A stretch of 58,421 nt of DNA, taken from the IMG/VR virus record IMGVR_UViG_3300032284_001308, positions 1 to 58,421 of that record, one strand, 5' to 3'. The stretch is from a virus. Positions 14,751-23,528 of this stretch are shown in pieces (position 1 is the stretch's first letter; each line of letters begins with the position of its first letter). A program made the translations under genes and the position numbers. The notes under the pieces were generated by a model that saw only the letters and a program-made list of their open reading frames with translations, was not told where the DNA came from and searched no databases.

Positions 14751-17303
14751 ATGGCTGGAAATGTCAGCGGCAGCGGTTCATCGGGCTTAGTGATTCCATT
14801 GGCAATGGACACGAAGCAACTCCGCGCTGACGTAAAGGATGCGGCGGCATATCTCGAATCGCTCAAGACCGATCTCCAGAAGGCTGAAGAACGTTTTCTC
14901 GCATCGCAGATTCGCCTGAATCATCTTCGTGATACAGGGCGAATAAATCCCGAGCAGTACGAAAAACTGCATGTGATGAATCAGGCGACTCTACATACCG
15001 AATCTGGACGGGAAGCACAGGAACAGGCGGCACTTGCCCAAGCGGAAGCATCTGCAAAGCGGATCTCGGATGCTCGCGTTTACGTGAACATGGAACTCCA
15101 GAGATTGGAACAAGAGAAGGCAGCACAAGCGGAACTATCTGCCAAACGACTCTCCGATGCTCGGGTCTATGCTCAGCAAGAAATGCAGCGGATGGAGGCT
15201 GAAAAGTCATCGCAAGATGAAGCGTCAGCCAAGCGGCTATCTGACGCAAAAATCTATGCGAACTCCGAAATTCAACGCATGGAAGCCGAGCAAGCGTCCC
15301 AAGCGGAAGCATCCGCAAAGCGGATCTCGGATGCCAAGATTTATGCACAGCAGGAGATTCAGCGGCAAGAAGCGGAAAAGGCGGCGGCTGCCGAACAATC
15401 CGCAAAGAGATTGTCTGATGCCCGCGTTTATGTTCAGCAGGAACTAGCAAGAATCGAAACAGAGCAGTCGTCGGAAGCGGAAGCGTCAGCCAAAAGATTG
15501 TCCGATGCGAAAATTTACGCAACGTCAGAGATTCGACGCATTGAGCAGGAAAAGGAAGCGAAGCAGAACGCGGACAATGAACGTCGCTCCGCATTGAAAA
15601 TGGAAGTCACCGAACGACTTAACGCAATGCGACTCGAAGGCGAAAACCTCAAGTGGCAATTCTTGACAGAGCAGGAAAAGTTCAATCTACGCCGACAATC
15701 CGACATCGAGCACCTGGAAATGCTCCAGCGTGCCGGCGCATTGACGGACGCCGAAGTCAAGAAGATGTCCATGCAAGCCGGGCGTCTCGGTCTCGGAAAC
15801 ATTCCCGGCGACAATAACGCCAACAACAAAGGGTTCCAAGGTGCGATGATGGCACAGCAACTCGGCTTCGGGTTGCAAGACTTCATGTCACAAGTGTCGA
15901 ACTCAAAAAATATGGTTGACGGTCTCGGTCGCGGCATTATGGCCGTGTCGAACAACGTCCAAATGCTCGGTTCTGCGTTCGGTCCCACTGGATTGGCTGT
16001 GACGGCAATTGGCGGTGCTCTGGCTGGGATCGTATTACCTGCTGCGATCAAGTGGCTCTATAACACCGAAGAGATCGAAAAAGAAACCAAAAAGATCGTC
16101 GATCATTACGGCGTTCTTGCTGATCGCATGGAAGCGGTTACGCGGGTTCGAATGGATCAGCCCGACGCATTAATCGCGGAAGCGAGACAACTCGAACACA
16201 TCGCATTGCTGAAAGAACAGCAAGCCCGTGCCGAGACGCAGCGAACTGCCGAACAACGGAAAAAACACGACGACCTGATTGCCGAACAGCAACGCGATGA
16301 AGCTGCCGTCAAACGTGAAATCGAACGCGGAGGAATGATCGCCCACCCCGAACTTAACGAAGAGGCTCTTGCGGCACGAAACGCGGCAAGAAAAGTTAAG
16401 TTCGATGAGATGAAGCCCGAGATGGATGCGGCAAACGAACGCATCAACAAACAGCAGCAAGAAGCCATCGACGCTCGTGCGAAACTGAATCAACTTGCCG
16501 GTGACATTGAGATCGCAGAACGCCGAAGTGTCGAACTCGAAATCCGCAAACTGTTAATGGATCAGACAGCGGAACAGGTGCTCGCCAATCAGAAACGACT
16601 GGAGGACACGCGGGATGTTCTCAAGCTCGAAATCAAATTGTTTGAGCAAGCGGCGGCAGATGAAACTGAAGTCGGCAGAAAAGCCCGTGAACAACGATTG
16701 TCTGACCTTAAACGAGATGCGGAGCGGAACGCGGAAATCCTGGCGACGGTGCAACGACGCGCCAACGCAGAAGCAGCCGGAAACCGTCTCGCCGAAGAAC
16801 GCGACCGCCAAGAAAAGATGATGCTTGCTGCCGAAAAAGACATGAAGAAGATGGCGCAGGCGGAATTCGAAAAGTTCGTCGACAACAAGTTCGACGACCC
16901 CGAACTTCGCAAACAGGATCAAGCACGCGAACGTGACGCATTGGCCGCTAAACAGGCTCGGGAAGAAAAAGAACTTGCTCGACGTGATCGAGTGTTGCCG
17001 CAGGACCAGCAAGACGCGGCGATGAAACTTCTGAAGCTGCAACAGGACGCCGAACGTAAACGGTTAGATGTGAAGCAGAAGGAAGAAGATATCTCGAAGC
17101 TCAGCCCACTCAATAAGGGTGCGGCTGGCGTCGATGTGAACTCTTCCGAGGGCGTTTCGGCAATCAACCGTGCCGTCTCAGGAACGCGATCAGAGCAAGA
17201 CGTGCAAAAGCAGCAGCTTGAAGAGTTAAAGAAGATTGCCGCTGACATGAACGAACAAGCCAGAAATGCTGCGGAGTCAATTATCGTTCAACTCGGTCAA
17301 TAA
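14751..17303 (+). CDS. tape measure protein
   Basis: 850 residues, the longest gene. It sets tail length and ejects with the DNA. Seen: N-terminal helices, six 29-residue coiled-coil repeats (residues 101-274), a hydrophobic middle (about 400-440: IMAVSNNVQMLGSAFG, GLAVTAIGGALAGIVLPAAIKW) typical of tape measure proteins, and a long Glu/Arg/Ala-rich C-terminal coiled coil. 850 residues predict a tail of roughly 125 nm at 1.5 angstrom per residue. No peptidoglycan hydrolase or peptidase domain is visible. Confidence 0.9.
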   Translation: MAGNVSGSGSSGLVIPLAMDTKQLRADVKDAAAYLESLKTDLQKAEERFLASQIRLNHLRDTGRINPEQYEKLHVMNQATLHTESGREAQEQAALAQAEASAKRISDARVYVNMELQRLEQEKAAQAELSAKRLSDARVYAQQEMQRMEAEKSSQDEASAKRLSDAKIYANSEIQRMEAEQASQAEASAKRISDAKIYAQQEIQRQEAEKAAAAEQSAKRLSDARVYVQQELARIETEQSSEAEASAKRLSDAKIYATSEIRRIEQEKEAKQNADNERRSALKMEVTERLNAMRLEGENLKWQFLTEQEKFNLRRQSDIEHLEMLQRAGALTDAEVKKMSMQAGRLGLGNIPGDNNANNKGFQGAMMAQQLGFGLQDFMSQVSNSKNMVDGLGRGIMAVSNNVQMLGSAFGPTGLAVTAIGGALAGIVLPAAIKWLYNTEEIEKETKKIVDHYGVLADRMEAVTRVRMDQPDALIAEARQLEHIALLKEQQARAETQRTAEQRKKHDDLIAEQQRDEAAVKREIERGGMIAHPELNEEALAARNAARKVKFDEMKPEMDAANERINKQQQEAIDARAKLNQLAGDIEIAERRSVELEIRKLLMDQTAEQVLANQKRLEDTRDVLKLEIKLFEQAAADETEVGRKAREQRLSDLKRDAERNAEILATVQRRANAEAAGNRLAEERDRQEKMMLAAEKDMKKMAQAEFEKFVDNKFDDPELRKQDQARERDALAAKQAREEKELARRDRVLPQDQQDAAMKLLKLQQDAERKRLDVKQKEEDISKLSPLNKGAAGVDVNSSEGVSAINRAVSGTRSEQDVQKQQLEELKKIAADMNEQARNAAESIIVQLGQ
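15051..15572 (+). repeat. six tandem 87-bp repeats inside the tape measure gene
   Basis: Each unit encodes 29 residues on the pattern SAKR(I/L)SDA(R/K)(V/I)Y... E.QR.E.E...., in perfect register from residue 101 to 274. 29 residues equal about eight alpha-helical turns (7+11+11), which suits a straight helix. Units vary at synonymous and coding positions, so they are old. Gain or loss of units would change tail length by about 4 nm each. Confidence 0.85.
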
Positions 17304-17314
17304 GGATCGTCAGG

Positions 17315-18313
17315 ATGGCCGTTGTTTCATGTAAAGAACTAGACCTGAAAGGAACGAGGTCGTGGCGTGTCGCACTCCTTGAGGGAACGACATGTCGGCG
17401 CACTTTTCAAATATTCACGGACTCATCGGCGGATACTGAGAACGATGTGTTCCATGGGGCACAGTCTGTCGGACCCGATAATCTTCCATCGCCATTGACG
17501 TTCTTTCCTGGATCGTCAATTTCTCGGGCGTACCAGTATGACGTGTCGCGGGACAAGCTATCTTCTAAGGAATGGATTGTAACCGTCGACCACAAGACGA
17601 TTTTCAATCAGCAGGAACTCGACAGAAACGCGAACGTCGATCCAACACAGCGACCGACCCGAATTAGCGGTGCCTCACGAACAATCATGATTCCGGTGCG
17701 TGCGTGCTTGCGGGCGGGGCCATACAACACATACCCAGCATCTCCATCATTCACAATGGCATTGGCGAGAAACTCAGCCAATGATCCTCTAGATCCTCCG
17801 ATTGAAGTAGCCTCAACAGAATGGGAAATCCATTGTGAAAAGAATGTTGGATCGCTGCCGTCGTGGATTCTGACGTATGGAAACGGAGTAAACACGGCAG
17901 ATCAAGTTGTCACAATCATGGGAACGCCAGTGACGATCCCTAAAGGGTGCGGCAAGCTATCCAATTTGACATTCAGCGACAGGAAACAAGAAAACGACAT
18001 CGATTTCATCACGCTAACATGGAACGTGACGGTGCGAGTTCCGAGACAAAAGTTCGCCACGGAATCGCAAGTCCCAAGCCCGTGGGATGAGGAGCGTCTC
18101 GATGAAGGCACAAAATCCTACAACACATCAACAAACGCATGGGATAATTTCGTCGATTCAAACAAACACACTACAATAACAACTCCAATTCCGCTGGACG
18201 GCACAGGGGTTCCGATCAATACATCCGGTTCACCAATTGCGGAAACGGCGTTCCAGAGATATTGCTATCGGCCATTTCCGCAAGTTAGTTATTCAGTAAT
18301 TCCGTGGGCATAA
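17315..18313 (+). CDS. tail protein following the tape measure (distal tail candidate)
   Basis: 332 residues, beta-rich, no recognised motif. It follows the tape measure directly, where distal tail or baseplate hub proteins usually lie. Features: SRAYQYDVSRDKLSSKEWIVTV, RTIMIPVRACLRAGPY, EWEIHCEKNVGSLPSW, and a Pro/Arg-rich end. Lower GC than the capsid genes. Distal-tail assignment rests on order alone. Confidence 0.55.
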   Translation: MAVVSCKELDLKGTRSWRVALLEGTTCRRTFQIFTDSSADTENDVFHGAQSVGPDNLPSPLTFFPGSSISRAYQYDVSRDKLSSKEWIVTVDHKTIFNQQELDRNANVDPTQRPTRISGASRTIMIPVRACLRAGPYNTYPASPSFTMALARNSANDPLDPPIEVASTEWEIHCEKNVGSLPSWILTYGNGVNTADQVVTIMGTPVTIPKGCGKLSNLTFSDRKQENDIDFITLTWNVTVRVPRQKFATESQVPSPWDEERLDEGTKSYNTSTNAWDNFVDSNKHTTITTPIPLDGTGVPINTSGSPIAETAFQRYCYRPFPQVSYSVIPWA

Positions 18314-18326
18314 TAGGGGTTTTATC

Positions 18327-18800
18327 ATGGCATCTGGATTGAGCACGTCACAGACGGTTTTGCAGGCTGGTGCGGTAGGCAATTTGCACATCAGCAATCA
18401 GGCGTTAGACATCATTGGAACGGACAAGGTGCAGCCGACATACAAGCATGGAACGTGTTTCGGTTTTGCAATAGGCGCAACGCCAACAACACGAGAAGAG
18501 ATCGTGTATGTTGCTCAGTCGACGGGAACGATTCGCGGACTTAACGCACTCCTGAATAATACTGGATCATCAACGGCGGTGACGTTTGACTTAAAGAAAA
18601 ACGGAACGACCGTGTTGTCGGCGACAGCGTCCGTTACCAACTCCGATTCGTCGAAGGCAATTAAAACAGGTACGCTGTCCGTGACAACATTTTCCGCTGG
18701 GGATGTGTTTTCAATTGCCATGACGGTCAGTTCGTCAACTGGCGCTCAGGGGCCGTATGCGTGGGCGACATTAGTTGAAGCGAACGCACCAACAAGCTGA
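18327..18800 (+). CDS. beta-sandwich tail tip or fibre protein
   Basis: 157 residues. A short N-terminal segment (LSTSQTVLQAGAVGNLHISNQAL) is followed by a sandwich with IVYVAQSTGTIRGLNALLNNTGSSTAVTFDLKKNGTTV and TFSAGDVFSIAMTVSSSTG. This pattern, a beta sandwich with 'DLKKNG', is common in phage tail fibre and appendage C-terminal domains. It may be a trimeric receptor-contact protein. Strong AGGGG site. Confidence 0.55.
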   Translation: MASGLSTSQTVLQAGAVGNLHISNQALDIIGTDKVQPTYKHGTCFGFAIGATPTTREEIVYVAQSTGTIRGLNALLNNTGSSTAVTFDLKKNGTTVLSATASVTNSDSSKAIKTGTLSVTTFSAGDVFSIAMTVSSSTGAQGPYAWATLVEANAPTS

Positions 18801-18808
18801 GGTGTGCA

Positions 18809-19441
18809 ATGACGGACGCAACGCAAGGGGCGATGTTCACGGTTCCGGATGCACAGCGGATTAACCGGACTGTTGGCGCGGTCGAGCATCAATTGATGCC
18901 AATTCGACCAAATATCGGCACGCATAAAAATCTAACGCCGCAAACATTTTGGTATTGGGCGAAGCTCGGCGGTGATCTTCATGCGGGAACACTCGAAAGT
19001 CCGACAACATTCCATTTCGATGTTTGGGTTCCCGATCCAACAAGCATGACAAACCCAAAGGCGTTCATAGTTTCTCCAGATTCAACGCTTGTAGGAGTCG
19101 CTGGCACAAACAGATCTCCATTTACTGCGAGATCGGGCACTGTTATTAAGGTTGAATATTCTTATGGCGAGTGGTCCCCAAAATGGGAACCGACGGTGTG
19201 GTATTGGGGTAAGACGACATCGGCAATTGCTGCGGCAACATCCCTATCGGTTGCGTCGACATACACTGCCGATTTATGGCTTCCCACTGGAACCAGTGCT
19301 GGCGGAACCTATGCCGTTTCAAGTATGACGAATTTGACAATCCAAAATCGTGACCCAAACTTTTCAACTACCACGACTGGATTAACGGGTCGCTTTGAGT
19401 TTGCGTGGTATGAGTGGACGGGGCTAATCGGATGCGGATGA
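18809..19441 (+). CDS. tail-region protein, unknown
   Basis: 210 residues containing two similar stretches, each with an aromatic 'FWYWAKLGGDL...SPTTFHFDVWVPD' or 'VWYWGKTTSAI...TYTADLWLPTG' and then 'YSYGEW' or 'FAWYEW', which suggests an internal duplication of a ~100-residue beta domain. Aromatic-rich surface loops fit sugar or protein binding. Its stop overlaps the adhesin start. Confidence 0.55.
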   Translation: MTDATQGAMFTVPDAQRINRTVGAVEHQLMPIRPNIGTHKNLTPQTFWYWAKLGGDLHAGTLESPTTFHFDVWVPDPTSMTNPKAFIVSPDSTLVGVAGTNRSPFTARSGTVIKVEYSYGEWSPKWEPTVWYWGKTTSAIAAATSLSVASTYTADLWLPTGTSAGGTYAVSSMTNLTIQNRDPNFSTTTTGLTGRFEFAWYEWTGLIGCG

Positions 19442-21411
19442 CTCGCCAGTGTTGCGCCTCCTATTACACAACCCGTTCTTACGACGGCAGCGGTAATACG
19501 CTCTGGTCCGCGAACTATTCTCCGAATCTCGTCAGTTCCGAGAGCAACGGCGGGGTGACGTGTCAGGTCGTCGGAACGTCAAACGTGTTTGTGGGCGGTG
19601 TCCGGTACAGCGGATCTTACGGGTACTTCTCGTTGGTCGCGTTTGACCTTTCAACGGGTGCGGTGAGTTGGGTTCGTGACCTGCAAACAGACGCTGCGGG
19701 AACGGTATCCAGTTATGACACTGGCGTTCCGGTGAAATTGTGCCTCGACAACAGCGGCAACATCGTCTGCATGTTGCAGGAAGACTCTCACGCGAATCAG
19801 GCATTCGTCACGGTCACGCAATCCGGATCATTGGTGGTCGTCAAAAACATCACGATCCCGGCAGCGTATCCGGCAACTCCCGCGACCGATTTCGTGGTTG
19901 CATCGGATGACAGTTATCACATCTTGAGGCCGTACCATCGATACGGGAGTCCCGGAAGCTCGAATATCCAAGGCGTCATCGACTGGTGGCAAAGTCCATT
20001 CAGTTCCGCACCAACATCCTACGAGATTGAGTACAACGACGCCACATACGGCGACAGTGCGTCGATCCTTCATTCGTTCATTCGCAACAGCAATCGAAAC
20101 TATTACGGGTTCCACTACGACACGGGACCAACTCGGCTTTCATTGCTGAAGGGAAAGTCACAATCCGCACCATCAAAAGTACGTTCTGATTTCGACTGGA
20201 AACAGTTGGCGTTAGCCGTGGTGACTGGAATCGCTGTTGATGGCTCCGGAAACGTCTATGTTGTTGGCGCGTCATCAACAGCCAGCCCGCCAAGCTACCT
20301 GCAAAAGTACAATTCATCCGGGACTCTGATGTGGTCTACCGAATGCGGCGGATTGCTCGTTGCCATTGGTTCAGACGGGTACATTTACACGTTCGGCGAA
20401 GACTTTCCGTCACCGTATCCACAAGGGGCGACCGTTCAGCAGTATACTACTGGAGGAACATTCAATTGGGGGCACAAGCACGTTGCGTCCACATCATCCA
20501 GCGGCACATACCAAGCAGCATTGATCGGATCGTCGAGCAATCCCGGTGTGATCGTTTCCGGGCAGGCTCACGCTTACACGTCCTATGCGTCGAAACTGTC
20601 GTCAACGGATGTCAACTTCCTTTCAAACCCATGCACGACGACGCCGGGATGCACGGGCGATTGCAACTACACGGCATCCGTCGACACGATAACCACGACA
20701 ACCTACGACAGCGGTTCAGGATCGTTCACGACATCCGAAAATTGTCAAATAGAAATCCATTCGTGGGGCGGTGGCGGCGGCGGTGCCGGAACTGATACTG
20801 GCACACATGGATGGCAAGGGGGAGGCTCGGGCGGATATGTGATCACCGGACCATATCCAGCTTTAGCAGGAGAAACAGTCAACTACTCCATTGGCGTGGG
20901 GGGCAATCCCGGTACAAATTCCGGTGTGTCAGATGGATCAAATGGTGGAGATACAATGCTCACCGGATTCTTCACGGCAACGGCAGGCGGAGGCAAAGGT
21001 GGCCTTGGCGACAATCCGGGTACAAACACCGGGGCAGGAGGGATTGCATCTGGCGATACAACGGCGACGAATGGCAATACCGGCTTGACGTCGGCAACCA
21101 GCGGCGGAGGTAATGGTGGGTCCGCGCCAGGAGGCGGCGGATCTGGTGGAACTGGTGGAGCGTCGTCAGGTTCAGACGGGTCTCCCGGTACAGTACCTGG
21201 CGGCGGCGGCGGCGGCAGCGGAAAACACGGAACCAGCGGGGGTGCCGGTGCTCACGGTCGCGTAACGATTACGATCACGCTCTATAAATGGGTAACTGGA
21301 TCAAATAGTTGCTCGGGAAGCTGCTCGTCATGCCCATCGGCGGCCACAATCCAGTCTGAAATCGGACGGCCTACGTCATCAACAGACACATTCGCATTGC
21401 CATGTTCATGA
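19432..21411 (+). CDS. tail adhesin: beta-propeller-like body plus glycine-rich tip
   Basis: About 659 residues. The first ~400 show repeated strands of the type 'GNTLWSANYSP', 'GSLVVVKNITIP', 'GIAVDGSGNVYVVGAS', 'GTLMWSTECGG...IGSDGYIYTFGE', like SBBP/PQQ-type propeller blades. From about residue 440 to 615 it is extremely Gly-rich (GGGGGG, GGGNGG, PGGGGSGGTGG) and should form a polyglycine-II sandwich as in T-even adhesins, then a Cys-rich end (CSGSCSSCPS). Likely receptor-binding. ATG 19432 or 19438 (ATGA overlap). Confidence 0.7.
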   Translation: MRMTRQCCASYYTTRSYDGSGNTLWSANYSPNLVSSESNGGVTCQVVGTSNVFVGGVRYSGSYGYFSLVAFDLSTGAVSWVRDLQTDAAGTVSSYDTGVPVKLCLDNSGNIVCMLQEDSHANQAFVTVTQSGSLVVVKNITIPAAYPATPATDFVVASDDSYHILRPYHRYGSPGSSNIQGVIDWWQSPFSSAPTSYEIEYNDATYGDSASILHSFIRNSNRNYYGFHYDTGPTRLSLLKGKSQSAPSKVRSDFDWKQLALAVVTGIAVDGSGNVYVVGASSTASPPSYLQKYNSSGTLMWSTECGGLLVAIGSDGYIYTFGEDFPSPYPQGATVQQYTTGGTFNWGHKHVASTSSSGTYQAALIGSSSNPGVIVSGQAHAYTSYASKLSSTDVNFLSNPCTTTPGCTGDCNYTASVDTITTTTYDSGSGSFTTSENCQIEIHSWGGGGGGAGTDTGTHGWQGGGSGGYVITGPYPALAGETVNYSIGVGGNPGTNSGVSDGSNGGDTMLTGFFTATAGGGKGGLGDNPGTNTGAGGIASGDTTATNGNTGLTSATSGGGNGGSAPGGGGSGGTGGASSGSDGSPGTVPGGGGGGSGKHGTSGGAGAHGRVTITITLYKWVTGSNSCSGSCSSCPSAATIQSEIGRPTSSTDTFALPCS

Positions 21412-21794
21412 TTGATTGTCGTCACAATCTCGGAGTCTATGGGACGATCTCGCGCGATGAATACTCGGCAGTCACGATCTATACTTGCAACGAACTCGGA
21501 AGATGCGTTTTGGCGGCATCAGAACTGAAGCTGGTCAGATTGCCGGGCGCGGTGACGTGCGAGGGATGCAAGATATTCACGGCACGCACGCGGCCAGATT
21601 TCCTTGCCTGCTCCAATCGCGGCGACGAAACCGGAAAACGGCTTGATTGCCAATGCGGAGTTGACAAGTCTATTTATCGCTGCAGCATCCACGGCGAGTG
21701 CTTGAAACGATTACCGCCAGCGAAGACGAAAGAAGACTTCGGAGCAGCACTGGACGGAGTGTCCATCTGCTCAACGTGTCGGGATGTGGCCTAA
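21408..21794 (+). CDS. cysteine-rich protein after the adhesin
   Basis: About 128 residues with roughly a dozen cysteines (CRHN, CNELGRC, CEGCKIF, CSNRG, CQCGVDKS, CSIHGEC, CSTCRD). The spacing suggests two or three zinc- or disulfide-stabilised knuckles. It starts at ATGA overlapping the adhesin stop and its TAA overlaps the stop of the leftward gene. Co-expression with the adhesin suggests a chaperone or tail-tip partner; its true function is unknown. Confidence 0.6.
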   Translation: MIDCRHNLGVYGTISRDEYSAVTIYTCNELGRCVLAASELKLVRLPGAVTCEGCKIFTARTRPDFLACSNRGDETGKRLDCQCGVDKSIYRCSIHGECLKRLPPAKTKEDFGAALDGVSICSTCRDVA

Positions 21795-22063
21795 TCAGCC
21801 TTGTGCGCGAATGACGGCAGGTTCTTGATCAGCGGTGCGGATAGATCGCCGTTGACATGCTCAGACTGAAGAATCGCGTTCGAGGTCTCGTTGAATTTGT
21901 TCGCTGCTTTGTTGTCGGCGTTCATCTGCTGAACTTGCCGGAAGCTCTCGCAACCGAGCATCAGTCCAAACGCAGCCACGCCAGCGAGTCCAGGTCCGAT
22001 CACGTCACCGATCACGGGCGTGCCAAGTATCGCGGACAGCAGTTTTTTCAGGTCACGGAACAT
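21791..22063 (-). CDS. small membrane protein with Gly-rich span
   Basis: 90 residues from ATG 22063 with AAAGGG upstream. An amphipathic start (FRDLKKLLSAILGTP), one hydrophobic Gly/Ala-rich span (IGDVIGPGLAGVAAFGLMLGC, about 18-40), then a polar helix. The Cys after the span could be a lipidation site, but the span is far from the N-terminus. Last gene of the leftward operon, convergent with the tail genes. A holin-like role is possible but unproven. Confidence 0.55.
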   Translation of the reverse strand: MFRDLKKLLSAILGTPVIGDVIGPGLAGVAAFGLMLGCESFRQVQQMNADNKAANKFNETSNAILQSEHVNGDLSAPLIKNLPSFAHKAD

Positions 22064-22169
22064 GGTCAAGCCCTTTTGTGAAGTGGATCACGTCATAGCA
22101 ACGGGATTCACGCTCGATCGGATCACAGGATACAAAGCGTTTGCGGAATTGTCAGCGAAATTGTGGCCG

Positions 22170-22187
22170 TGTCTAAAATTTTAGACA
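22170..22187. repeat. 18-bp perfect palindrome, copy 2
   Basis: TGTCTAAAATTTTAGACA; the TAA inside it is the stop codon of the leftward gene 22181-22378, so the site lies exactly at a gene end, like copies 1 and 3. Confidence 0.75.
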
Positions 22188-22378
22188 TTTGCGGCGTCAG
22201 TTCGTTTTTCGTCTAGGATCTCGTCAATGGTCTCGATCTCGTTCTGGATACATTCCAGCATCGATTCGAGTTCTCGGATTCGTATCAATCGAATATTCCA
22301 CATCCGTTTTAGAGTGTCGGAACTCATTGTTCTCCACAATGCAGCCTCGCTGAAGATCGTATCTGTTTGTCCGCTCAT
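22181..22378 (-). CDS. small coiled-coil protein, unknown
   Basis: 65 residues starting at ATG 22378 (GGGGGA just upstream; the frame is open further to 22411). Mostly one helix: SDTLKRMWNIRLIRIRELESMLECIQNEIETIDEILDEKR, a likely dimeric coiled coil. Start overlaps the stop of the gene before (ATGA). It may cap or inhibit a partner of the same operon; no family recognised. Confidence 0.6.
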   Translation of the reverse strand: MSGQTDTIFSEAALWRTMSSDTLKRMWNIRLIRIRELESMLECIQNEIETIDEILDEKRTDAANV

Positions 22379-22530
22379 TCCCCCGCCTCCGTAAGCTGTT
22401 CGATCACCCACTCAACGGCAGCGTCTCCGTCAGTTACGGCGGGATTGTCGCGGAGTGCTTCCAGCGTCTCTAACACTCGTTTGAGCGTGTCCGTGCGGTG
22501 TCGCATGTCGAGTGATTGTTCTGATGTCAC
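22375..22530 (-). CDS. 51-residue helical protein, unknown
   Basis: GTG at 22530 overlaps the preceding TGA (GTGA) and its own TGA overlaps the next ATG (ATGA), a fully coupled chain. The sequence starts MTSEQSLDMRHRTDTLKRVL and reads as two helices, the second with a conserved-looking VEWVIEQL. Real by its overlaps and coding bias; function not evident. Confidence 0.6.
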   Translation of the reverse strand: MTSEQSLDMRHRTDTLKRVLETLEALRDNPAVTDGDAAVEWVIEQLTEAGE

Positions 22531-22730
22531 TTGTCCCCCTCCTGTTTCTTCGCACGCTTTCCGGGTTCGGTGCGTGCCACAAACTTGATCTTGAGCCGTT
22601 TCCGTGCTGATTCCAGTCGCGGACTCTCCCGCAACAACTCTTCCACAAGCGGGCCGAATTTCGCGTTGGAGGCCATGTCTCGCAGCACGGACTCAAGCTC
22701 CTCCGTGATGTTGATCGTGATCCGTTTCAA
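22527..22730 (-). CDS. ribbon-helix-helix-like DNA-binding protein
   Basis: 67 residues from a TTG start (TTGA overlap, GGGAGG ribosome site). MKRITINITEELESVLRDMA is a typical RHH beginning, one beta strand followed by two helices (LVEELLRESPRLESARKRLKI), and the tail is basic (KRAKKQEGDK). RHH proteins dimerise and repress. It may regulate the leftward operon. No toxin partner is evident nearby. Confidence 0.7.
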   Translation of the reverse strand: MKRITINITEELESVLRDMASNAKFGPLVEELLRESPRLESARKRLKIKFVARTEPGKRAKKQEGDK

Positions 22731-22879
22731 CCTGCCTCCCGTGCGTTCTTATTGGAGTGCATCGATTCCCATCCCGCAAACCATTCGTCACGGGCAAACG
22801 ATCCGGTGCAATATGGGTTTGTTTCCCTAAGATGCCCATTCAAAAAAGCGTCTCGTCCGTTTTTGTATGCGTCGCTCAT
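22727..22879 (-). CDS. Rmf/CrpP-like small protein
   Basis: 50 residues. The pattern A-YKNGRDAFLNG...NPY....ARDEWFAGWE matches the short family that includes ribosome modulation factor and CrpP-like proteins common in phages and plasmids ('G..A...G...NPY......WL.GW'). Possible ribosome or nucleic-acid binding. GGGGG sits four bases before ATG 22879. It is too short for ordinary ORF callers. Its TGA overlaps the RHH TTG. Confidence 0.7.
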   Translation of the reverse strand: MSDAYKNGRDAFLNGHLRETNPYCTGSFARDEWFAGWESMHSNKNAREAG

Positions 22880-22909
22880 CATTCCCCCTATTGCGTGACC
22901 CGCCGCGAG

Positions 22910-23173
22910 TTAAGAATTAAAACCGAACATTGCAGCCGCTGCCGCATTGGATTCTTCAACTGAATCGTCAAAGCCGGGAAGTTCTTTGATCTGTCGCAAG
23001 ATTTCTTTTTCTGCCGCGTCCGCTGCGAGGTAAGCGACGTGAACACCATCAGCAGCAGCGGGTCCATACTCTTTCGCCAACTCCCACGCCTTCAGTAGTG
23101 ACTGTGCGTCGTCACGACATTTATTTGCGCTGGCGAATGCTCGTTTAATCACGTCTTGTTGAGTTGCGTCCAT
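22910..23173 (-). CDS. helical protein, unknown
   Basis: 87 residues from ATG 23173 with GGGAG upstream. Alanine-rich helices (VIKRAFASANKCRDDAQSLL, AAADGVHVAYLAADAAEKEIL), ending in NAAAAAMFGFNS. The 23 bases just upstream of the start (23175-23197) are identical to those upstream of the next gene (23529-23551), so the two units share a duplicated leader. Confidence 0.6.
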   Translation of the reverse strand: MDATQQDVIKRAFASANKCRDDAQSLLKAWELAKEYGPAAADGVHVAYLAADAAEKEILRQIKELPGFDDSVEESNAAAAAMFGFNS

Positions 23174-23234
23174 GTTCTCGTCTCCCGTTCGGTGTTGACC
23201 CGCCGCGAGATTGCGGACGGGTGCGGTTATCGTA

Positions 23235-23528
23235 TTATTGCTGTGAATTCTTATCGCGAATCGCCTGAAGTTCTTTCGCTTTGACGGTGAACTGCTGTTT
23301 TCTAGCTCCAGCACTGGCTGTGTGTGCCCCGACAGTTTCCGGCAAATCAACAGCAGTTATCACAGATCGCTCAAGCCATCGGGCACACGCAACTGCCGTG
23401 TCTTCTTCAACTCCCGCTTCAACGGCCAGTGACTTTGCTAATTCTACTGCATGAGCAGCTTCAGCCTTTCGGGCTGCTCGGTACTCACTGTCGCTCACAA
23501 CGATTGCGTCAGTTTGTTCGTATCTCAT
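23235..23528 (-). CDS. helical protein, unknown
   Basis: 97 residues from ATG 23528, using the same leader/ribosome site as the gene at 22910. The sequence is charged and helical (YRAARKAEAAHAVELAKSLAVEAG, DTAVACARWLERSVITAVDLP). The shared leader and similar Ala-rich composition suggest that this and the previous gene may be distant paralogues or were co-acquired. Confidence 0.6.
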   Translation of the reverse strand: MRYEQTDAIVVSDSEYRAARKAEAAHAVELAKSLAVEAGVEEDTAVACARWLERSVITAVDLPETVGAHTASAGARKQQFTVKAKELQAIRDKNSQQ

